A stretch of 13,640 nucleotides of DNA, taken from positions 1 through 13,640 of the forward strand of contig NZ_OMWA01000036.1 of the NCBI RefSeq assembly GCF_900314615.1, in the 5' to 3' direction. This DNA is from an uncultured Methanobrevibacter sp. GTDB lineage: Archaea > Methanobacteriota > Methanobacteria > Methanobacteriales > Methanobacteriaceae. This document shows positions 1-4,497 of this stretch, in pieces (within the stretch, counting starts at the first letter, position 1; every line of letters begins with the position of its first letter). A program made the position numbers and the translations under genes. The notes under the pieces are model-generated. The model was not told the origin of the DNA. It saw only the letters and a program-made list of their open reading frames with translations, and ran no database searches.

Positions 1-129
1 ACGAGTACAACCATAGTTTTGTTTAAACATGACTTCTTGTTCAAGAGTTAAATGAAGCTTAACAACCACACCTCGAATATACTCACCCATAAATCTCATC
101 CCCATTCCATCATTATATACCATTTTCAT
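1..129 (-). CDS. tnpB: TnpB-type (IS200/IS605 OrfB) protein, N-terminal part, runs off window
   Basis: A minus-strand frame is open from an ATG at 129 to the window edge, giving 43 residues. The part containing GVVVKLHLTLEQEVMFKQNYGCTR matches the typical N-terminus of IS605 OrfB/TnpB proteins: a beta strand ending in K-x-x-L-x-x-T-x-E-Q, then F-x-x-x-x-G-x-x-R leading towards F-V-Y-N. TnpB proteins are RNA-guided DNA nucleases carried by IS200/IS605 and IS1341-like elements. The RuvC domain, zinc ribbon and 3' guide-RNA region would lie to the left of the window. The start is uncertain: in-frame ATGs lie at 129, 123, 105, 99 and 90, and the conserved part begins only after the last one. No TnpA partner is visible on the right side. 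The family call rests on a short N-terminal match. Confidence 0.65.
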   Translation of the reverse strand, partial: MKMVYNDGMGMRFMGEYIRGVVVKLHLTLEQEVMFKQNYGCTR

Positions 130-178
130 TCATATCTAAAAAAAAATGAAAAAAAACATCTACTCTTTTTTAAAACAA

Positions 179-200
179 CAATTAAAATCACATTTAATTG
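179..200. repeat. Hairpin upstream of tnpB, possible IS left-end structure
   Basis: CAATTAAA and TTTAATTG form a perfect 8-bp stem around a 6-nt loop, 50 nt upstream of the first possible tnpB start. IS200/IS605 elements have subterminal hairpins instead of terminal inverted repeats, so this could mark the left end. The stem is nearly all A/T and may be chance in this composition. The rest of 130-274 is AT-rich and shows nothing else definite. Confidence 0.25.
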
Positions 201-274
201 AATAATATATCATTTATAATTACCCATATATAAAAAATAAGAGAGAGCATTTGAAAAGTAATCGAATAACGAAC

Positions 275-307
275 TCAGAGCAATTTTTCAAAACCAAAAC
301 AATTTTT
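275..307 (+). repeat. Left terminal inverted repeat
   Basis: Begins TCAGAGCAATTTT (13 bases identical to the reverse complement of 904-916) and contains AAAACAATTTTT (296-307), identical to the reverse complement of 884-895. Six mismatches fall between the two conserved blocks. Confidence 0.75.
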
Positions 308-337
308 CATACCCAAAGCAATTATTTAATAATCCAA
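279..337 (+). repeat. Three tandem imperfect repeats (19, 19, 21 nt) at the element's left end
   Basis: Units 279-297, 298-316 and 317-337 share the pattern A-G/A-CAATTTTTCA followed by a CCAA ending; the third is more diverged and 2 nt longer. The first two carry the CAATTTTT core that also occurs in both conserved blocks of the terminal inverted repeats. They may therefore be repeated transposase- or host-protein-binding sites. Confidence 0.5.
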
Positions 338-457
338 TAACAAAAAAGTATACTGAATAAAAAATTCATGACATAAAATAGCCTCAAAAAAACGCAAATA
401 AAATAAAACACAATAAAATTAATTAAAAAAGACAGTACACCCAATAGTGCAATTCAT

Positions 458-714
458 CCACAACTTGCAGAAGTTGTGGTATTCTTGCATTTTAAAGATA
501 AAGTTAAAATCAAAAGATTCTAACTTTATTTCTAAACAATTCATCGAGAATAATCTCTTGAATATTTATTTTAATTTTATTATATATAATATTTTCTTAT
601 TGAATAATGTAGGGAGAACCCCACTAAAGAAAAAATGCTAAAAACTTCTTTCTTTACATTCAACAACTAATATACATTAATAGAAATCATTTTAGAAAAA
701 TTAAAATGATTCTA
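458..714. other. Cluster of four strong hairpins; possible structured RNA or element-internal DNA hairpins
   Basis: Four stems lie within 257 nt: 458-479, a perfect 9-bp stem (CCACAACTT/AAGTTGTGG) with a GCAG loop; 496-531, a 9-bp stem extended by a G.T and an A-T pair outside and, after a 1x1 mismatch, 4 bp inside with an AAAA loop; 625-656, an 8-bp stem TAAAGAAA/TTTCTTTA with a 16-nt loop; 681-714, a 13-bp stem with one bulged A and a 7-nt loop. The first is notable for its G/C content against an almost pure A/T background. Strand and function are unknown. Short open frames cross this stretch on both strands, none with a recognisable domain. Confidence 0.35.
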
Positions 715-883
715 ATTAATTCGATACCATTTTAATTAAAAAACGAGTATCTTTTTTCAAGATTATTCCTTCTGAATTGTTATGCATTTATTATCTAAGT
801 GGTCAAAACCTACTATAGAAAATTTATTACCCATAATATTTAAAATAAAAAGTTTTTAGAATATTAAAATTAATTTAAAAAGA

Positions 884-916
884 AAAAATTGTTTTAAATT
901 AATAAAATTGCTCTGA
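884..916 (-). repeat. Right terminal inverted repeat
   Basis: Reads, on the minus strand from 916 inward, TCAGAGCAATTTT followed after 8 bases by AAAACAATTTTT. This is the mirror of the left end at 275-307. Confidence 0.75.
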
Positions 917-942
917 AAAAAATAATAGTTAAGAGTACTTAA
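916..942 (-). terminator. Transcription terminator of the methyltransferase/aldo-keto reductase unit
   Basis: On the minus strand a small stem (TTAAG, 4-nt loop, CTTAA; 929-942) overlaps the end of the reductase gene. It is followed by ACTATTATTTTTTT, a U-rich stretch of the kind at which archaeal RNA polymerase terminates. It runs straight into the right terminus of the element at 275-916. Confidence 0.45.
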
Positions 943-1979
943 ATCTTATCTTTAGTGTGTTTCTGCCAGACTTTTTCATTGTCACTAGCGGAGATTTTAT
1001 TGTCCGCCATTACACCAACAAGGTCATGAGCAACGTAAGGCTCTTCAAGATATTCAATGTCATCACCTGTCAATTTTAAATCAACTGCACTGACTGCTCC
1101 ATCAACATGGTGTGCTTTGGTTGCACCCACAATTGGAGAGGTTACCTTTTCCAAAAGCCATGAGAGAGAAACTTCAGTCATTGAAACATCATAATTTTTG
1201 GCCAGTTCATCAACCCTTTTAATAATCTCCAAATCCTGAGATTCAGTATTCTGATATTTCAGTTTAGCATAGAAATCTTCGTTTAATCTTTTTGAATCCT
1301 CACCAGGAATTCTTGAGAGTCTTCCGGAAGCAAGTGAGCTGTAAGGTGTTGTTGCAATATGGTCTGCAGCACAAAGCGGAATCATTTCACGTTCCTCTTC
1401 TCTAAAAATTAAGTTATAATGTCCCTGAATTGATACGAATTTGTGAAAACCTTCAGCTTCGGCAAGTGCATTTGCCTTTGCAAGCTGCCATGCAAAACAG
1501 TTTGAAATACCGATGTATTTGACCTTGCCTTCATCGATGACTTCTGTTAAACCTTCCAGAATATCATACAATGGAGTGTTATAGTCCCACATATGATAAA
1601 TATACAGGTCAATATAATCCAATCCCAGGTTTTCAAGGCTTTTTTCAACAAAATTGTGAATGTGCATTTGGCCTGAAACATTATTTTTGATTTCCTCTTC
1701 TGTTCTTGGAAGAAACTTTGTTGCAACTACAACATCATCTCTTGAAGCATATTCCCTAATTGCTTTTCCAACATACTGCTCTGAAGTTCCGTTCTGATAT
1801 CCTATTGCAGTATCAAAAAAGTTAATTCCACTATCAAGACCGTTTTTAATTACTCCCAGTGATTCTTTTTCAGGTAATGTCCATGTGTGCATTCCGTTTT
1901 CAGGGTCTCCGAATCCCATGCAGCCCATACAAATTCTACTTACATTTAAATTAGAGTTTCCAAGTTTAACATAATCCAT
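939..1979 (-). CDS. Aldo/keto reductase (AKR superfamily, NADPH-dependent)
   Basis: A 346-residue cytoplasmic TIM-barrel oxidoreductase expected to reduce aldehydes or ketones with NADPH. In numbering from the longer frame (GTG at 1988, 349 residues) the tetrad is D59 (FFDTAIGY), Y64, K91 (VVATKF) and H132 (YIYHMW). Later come the barrel motif GISNC (160-164), PYSSLASGRL (215-224) and the cofactor-binding SPIVGATKAHHV (284-295). Length and layout fit the YajO/IolS-like AKRs; the substrate cannot be told. I chose the ATG at 1979 (MDYVKLGNSNLNVSR) because the barrel begins there; the alternative GTG at 1988 overlaps the upstream gene. The ATG lies 2 nt after the methyltransferase stop codon, so the two are one transcript and probably translationally coupled. 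A second, divergent AKR lies at 3087-4028. Confidence 0.9.
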   Translation of the reverse strand: MDYVKLGNSNLNVSRICMGCMGFGDPENGMHTWTLPEKESLGVIKNGLDSGINFFDTAIGYQNGTSEQYVGKAIREYASRDDVVVATKFLPRTEEEIKNNVSGQMHIHNFVEKSLENLGLDYIDLYIYHMWDYNTPLYDILEGLTEVIDEGKVKYIGISNCFAWQLAKANALAEAEGFHKFVSIQGHYNLIFREEEREMIPLCAADHIATTPYSSLASGRLSRIPGEDSKRLNEDFYAKLKYQNTESQDLEIIKRVDELAKNYDVSMTEVSLSWLLEKVTSPIVGATKAHHVDGAVSAVDLKLTGDDIEYLEEPYVAHDLVGVMADNKISASDNEKVWQKHTKDKI

Positions 1980-1981
1980 TT

Positions 1982-2722
1982 TCAACACTTCTTCATAACA
2001 TAAAATACATAACTGTAATCATCACTATGAGTCCTGTAATGATTTATTTCCTTTTTAAGCTGTTTTACAAAGTCCTTTGCAGATTTATCACTGCTTAACG
2101 AGTTTAGATTTTTCTCAAGTTTTTGATAATAATCCTCCCAGTCACATTTTGGTACAATAACATAGTCAACAAACTCATATCCTGCATTTTCAATCTGTCC
2201 AATCTTATTTTGGATTGTATCGATTTCATCATAGATATTTTTCCAGAATTGTATACTTTCACGTGAGGGTTTTGAAATCCAAGAGATATCAGAAATTACC
2301 GCATATCCATCTGACCTCAGCAATCGCCTCCATTCATCTAAAGCTTTTTTAAATCCCATTATCTCAACTGATGCCTCACAAAATATTATATCAAATTCCT
2401 CATTTGCAAAATCCGGATCTTTCATATCTCCAACACCGCTGAATACTCTATCTTCAAGAGAATTTTCAGTTATTTTTTCATTCAATAATTTAATATAATG
2501 TTTAAACAAGTCAAATGATTCGATTTCAGCATTTTTAAAATATTTTGCAAGTTGTATTGTTGATGTTCCAACGCCACATGCAATATCAAGCACATATAAC
2601 TTATCATTAATGTTAATGTCAATCTTTTCAATTGCTTTTAGAGTAGTATCTTCACTACCTGGCGACAATCTGTCTAAATCTCTATAAGCCTGATAAAAAT
2701 ATAGTGGAATATCCATGTTCAT
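1982..2722 (-). CDS. Class I SAM-dependent methyltransferase
   Basis: A 246-residue Rossmann-fold methyltransferase. Motif I is VLDIACGVGTS (44-54), which binds S-adenosylmethionine; the acidic residue after strand 2 is D71 (IESFD); motif post-I/II is EEFDIIFCEASVEIMGF (108-124), then a helix WRRLLRSDGYAVISDIS (131-147) typical of the UbiE/methyltransferase-11 fold. The acceptor substrate is not evident; the C-terminal 100 residues are helical and charged. Two ATG codons (2722, 2716) are possible. No Shine-Dalgarno sequence precedes either, and a TATA-like ATTTTTAA centred near 2745 would place the transcript start close to them, suggesting a leaderless message. It is the first gene of a two-gene unit with the aldo/keto reductase downstream, so the methylated product or its precursor may be related to that enzyme's substrate (inference). 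Confidence 0.85.
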   Translation of the reverse strand: MNMDIPLYFYQAYRDLDRLSPGSEDTTLKAIEKIDININDKLYVLDIACGVGTSTIQLAKYFKNAEIESFDLFKHYIKLLNEKITENSLEDRVFSGVGDMKDPDFANEEFDIIFCEASVEIMGFKKALDEWRRLLRSDGYAVISDISWISKPSRESIQFWKNIYDEIDTIQNKIGQIENAGYEFVDYVIVPKCDWEDYYQKLEKNLNSLSSDKSAKDFVKQLKKEINHYRTHSDDYSYVFYVMKKC

Positions 2723-2739
2723 AATTTTAAACCGTATTG

Positions 2740-2748
2740 TTTAAAAAT
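2740..2748. promoter_or_regulatory. Shared TATA-like element of divergent promoters
   Basis: TTTAAAAA on the plus strand is ATTTTTAAA on the minus strand. On the plus strand it would start transcription near 2770, giving the small gene a 25-nt leader that includes its Shine-Dalgarno sequence. On the minus strand it would start transcription near 2719, next to the methyltransferase ATGs. Confidence 0.35.
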
Positions 2749-2794
2749 GTTAACTTACAAATATATAATTATCAAATTAATTGGAGATTTAATT

Positions 2795-3037
2795 ATGATT
2801 GTAAACGTAAAAGCAACTAATAAAAATAGTGGCGAAGTAATTTCATTCGCATTAGAAGGCGACAGAGACGCAGGTTTCACATACGAAGGAACTCACATGC
2901 AAGAAGTAACAGACAACAAAATCAGAGAAGTCTGTAACGGATTAATCTTACTCGGTTCCCCTCTTTACACCATCAAATCCGGTGGAAGTGAAACTATCGA
3001 AAATATGACCTTTGTGACTGAAATTGCAGCAGAATAA
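2795..3037 (+). CDS. Small conserved-looking protein of unknown function, probably highly expressed
   Basis: An 80-residue soluble, acidic protein starting MIVNVKATNKNSGEVISF. I do not recognise a family. It looks like a compact mixed alpha/beta fold: strands near 1-8 and 14-21, a helix around 39-50 (VTDNKIREVCNGLI), strands near 56-61 and 69-76. There is one cysteine (C47), no signal peptide and no membrane segment. The start is the ATG at 2795 and not the upstream in-frame ATG at 2747, because GGAG (2783-2786) lies 8 nt before it. Codon choice is distinct from the neighbours: AAC, GAC, TTC, TAC, CAC, ATC and ACC are frequent, whereas neighbours mostly use the T-ending forms. In methanogens this usually marks strongly expressed genes. 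A good terminator follows directly. It sits between two aldo/keto reductase genes on the other strand. Confidence 0.8.
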   Translation: MIVNVKATNKNSGEVISFALEGDRDAGFTYEGTHMQEVTDNKIREVCNGLILLGSPLYTIKSGGSETIENMTFVTEIAAE

Positions 3038-3066
3038 TTCTGCTCCCTTTTTTTATTTTATTTTTA
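3028..3066 (+). terminator. Terminator of the small gene
   Basis: AGCAGAA, loop TAA (the stop codon itself), TTCTGCT: a perfect 7-bp stem (3028-3044). It is followed by CCC and a long T-rich run to about 3066. On the other strand the same interval is T-rich again (3067-3086), so it may also end the converging reductase transcript. Confidence 0.75.
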
Positions 3067-3086
3067 AAAAAATTAAGAAAAAGAAA

Positions 3087-4028
3087 TTATTTCATTTCCT
3101 TTTCCCAAACTCTTATAACATTTACATCAGCTTTATCAGCCAATTCTTCCATTGTTTTTATCTCATCATCGCTTAATTCAATATTTACTGCTTCAGCAGC
3201 GTCTTCAACATGATGAACTTTTGTTGCACCGATGATTGGAAGAGTGCCTTTTGCAACTGCCCATGCGATTGGAAGCTGAGCTATTTTTGCATCATGAGCA
3301 TCTGCAATTTCAGATAAAGCTTTATTTAACTCTTCAATTTCAGCTAAACTGTCACCATATGCATTTGCCCTGTCAGATCCTTCAGGGAAAGGATGAGCGG
3401 TGTCATATTTACCGGATAATGCTCCCTGTTCCAATACCATGTATGCAAAGAAAACAATATCATTTTCTCTGCAGTATTCTAAAATTCCTGAGTCTTCAGA
3501 TGACCTGTTAAGCAAACTGTAATGGTTTTGTACCGCACCGAGTTTTAAACCGGCTTCTTTAAGGATTTCATTAGCTTGTTTAATTTCTGCAAGATTGTGG
3601 TTTGAAACACCAATCATTTCAATGTCATGTTCTTTTGCAGTTTCCACTAATTTTTTAGTCCATTCCGGTGCTCCAACAGGGTTGTGAATCCAGAATATGT
3701 CAATGTCATCCACACCAAGGATTTTTGCACTGTTTTCATACATTGCAGTTACTTCATTTGCCTCAAACATTTCTGCAAGCTGAGGTGTGAATTTTGTAGA
3801 AATTACAAAGTCATCACGGTCTGAGGTTTTAAGAAATTCTCCTAAAACTTCTTCTGAAGTTCCCATACCATATACGTAAGCAGTATCCCATAAGTTTAAA
3901 CCTAATTCCATTGCTTTATCATATATTGGTTTTAAATCGTCGACTTTGTGCTCGTTTCCGAATGTTCCATCATTACCCCATGCCCATGCACCGAGAGCAA
4001 TTTTTGGAAGGTTATCTTTCAATGTCAT
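3087..4028 (-). CDS. Aldo/keto reductase (second, distinct AKR)
   Basis: A 313-residue TIM-barrel oxidoreductase. Catalytic tetrad: D48 (LWDTAYVYG), Y53, K79 (VISTKF) and H115 (FWIHNP). The cofactor region is LPIIGATKVHHVEDA (263-277), and GVSNHN lies at 140-145. It clearly differs from the first AKR: a shorter loop at the N-terminus (IALGAWAWG), a shorter C-terminal tail, and no close sequence similarity outside the motifs, so it is not a recent duplicate. I chose the ATG at 4028 and not the one at 4076: the intervening 16 residues do not fit the family, and a TATA box centred about 26 nt upstream predicts a leaderless transcript starting at this ATG. It is divergent from the HxlR regulator at 4123, which suggests that regulator controls it, perhaps in response to reactive aldehydes or electrophiles (inference). 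Confidence 0.9.
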   Translation of the reverse strand: MTLKDNLPKIALGAWAWGNDGTFGNEHKVDDLKPIYDKAMELGLNLWDTAYVYGMGTSEEVLGEFLKTSDRDDFVISTKFTPQLAEMFEANEVTAMYENSAKILGVDDIDIFWIHNPVGAPEWTKKLVETAKEHDIEMIGVSNHNLAEIKQANEILKEAGLKLGAVQNHYSLLNRSSEDSGILEYCRENDIVFFAYMVLEQGALSGKYDTAHPFPEGSDRANAYGDSLAEIEELNKALSEIADAHDAKIAQLPIAWAVAKGTLPIIGATKVHHVEDAAEAVNIELSDDEIKTMEELADKADVNVIRVWEKEMK

Positions 4029-4050
4029 GACACTATATTTCAAAAACAGC

Positions 4051-4057
4051 ATATAAA
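4051..4057 (-). promoter_or_regulatory. TATA box of the second aldo/keto reductase
   Basis: TTTATAT on the minus strand, centred about 26 nt before the ATG at 4028. No Shine-Dalgarno sequence lies between, consistent with a leaderless message. This spacing also decides the start codon of that gene. Confidence 0.6.
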
Positions 4058-4091
4058 AAGTTAAAGTGACAGCCATGACACCAAAAATTAA

Positions 4092-4099
4092 TTATTAAA
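4092..4099 (+). promoter_or_regulatory. TATA-like box of the HxlR gene
   Basis: TTATTAAA centred about 27 nt before the ATG at 4123, with no Shine-Dalgarno sequence, again consistent with a leaderless transcript. Confidence 0.5.
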
Positions 4100-4115
4100 C
4101 AAACTAAAAATGAAT

Positions 4116-4134
4116 AAAACATATGACATGTTTT
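4116..4134. promoter_or_regulatory. Candidate HxlR operator over the start codon
   Basis: AAAACAT, 5-nt spacer ATGAC, ATGTTTT: a perfect 7-5-7 inverted repeat. The spacer contains the start codon of the HxlR gene, which is also the predicted transcription start. Dimeric winged-helix proteins bind such dyads, so it could block the gene's own initiation complex. That it is the HxlR binding site is inferred from position only. Confidence 0.4.
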
Positions 4135-4497
4135 GATTTTGAACTTACACACTGTCCTGTGGAATTATCTCTCGATATATTAAATCGAAAATGGGTTTTG
4201 CAGATTATCTGCGATATGTTTTTTGGAAAAAAACGTTTCAGTGAGTTTAAAGAGGGAAGAGCTGAACTATCCAACAAGGCATTGTCAAGAAGCCTGAAGT
4301 TTATGGAAGAACAGGAATTAATTAAAAAGGTAGTAAGTGATGGAAATATCGAGTATTTCCTGACAGATAAAGGAAAATCCCTGAATAAACTAATTTATGA
4401 TTTAGTGGAATATACTCTGGACAACAATGGAGATTTGTATAATGAAGAAACTGTCATTAAAGCAAAAGAAGGCTTTAAAAGACAGTTGTTAGACTAA
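4123..4497 (+). CDS. HxlR/DUF24-family winged-helix transcriptional regulator
   Basis: A 124-residue one-component DNA-binding regulator. The N-terminus carries the family hallmark CPVELSLDILNRKWVLQII (11-29), with the conserved cysteine C11 and the NRKW segment. The recognition helix is ELSNKALSRSLKFMEEQELI (48-67), and the wing is KKVVSDGNIEYFLTDKGK (68-85). Members act as homodimers, and in several of them (HypR, YodB, QorR types) the conserved cysteine senses electrophiles or oxidants; C3 and C30 are also present here. The start ATG at 4123 fits a TATA-like box 27 nt upstream and lies inside a perfect dyad (4116-4134). It is divergent from an aldo/keto reductase, its most likely target together with itself. 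The stop codon touches the stop codon of the converging kinase gene with no base between. Confidence 0.9.
   Translation: MTCFDFELTHCPVELSLDILNRKWVLQIICDMFFGKKRFSEFKEGRAELSNKALSRSLKFMEEQELIKKVVSDGNIEYFLTDKGKSLNKLIYDLVEYTLDNNGDLYNEETVIKAKEGFKRQLLD

Larger units (their letters stand above)
275..916. mobile_element. MITE-like non-coding element or decayed IS with long terminal inverted repeats
   Basis: A 642-bp segment without a convincing gene is bounded by inverted repeats. The outer 13 bases of 275-287 and 904-916 are perfect complements. After an 8-position stretch with only two matches, a second block of 12 perfect matches follows at the same distance (296-307 against 884-895), giving 27 of 33 without gaps. 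Such conserved, colinear ends are typical of transposase-bound termini. No transposase frame is seen inside, so it would have to be moved in trans (MITE) or be a remnant. No target-site duplication is visible next to either end. The right end lies 22 nt from the stop codon of the aldo/keto reductase at 939, in the 3' flank of that gene. The IS family cannot be named from sequence alone. Confidence 0.6.

Noticed and set aside
279..337. CRISPR-like repeats
   Set aside because: Only three units, imperfect, with no spacers between them; they fit transposon-end repeats better.
447..641. Plus-strand 64-codon open frame inside the 275-916 element
   Set aside because: Low-complexity K/N/I/F composition, no domain, no Shine-Dalgarno sequence, and it runs through the hairpins; competing frames are equally open.
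2747..2794. N-terminal extension of the small protein to the ATG at 2747
   Set aside because: The ATG lies on top of the promoter TATA element; the GGAG before 2795 and the onset of C-ending codons there support the later start.
3236..3511. Plus-strand open frame opposite the second aldo/keto reductase
   Set aside because: Antisense to a gene with an intact catalytic tetrad; no family features.
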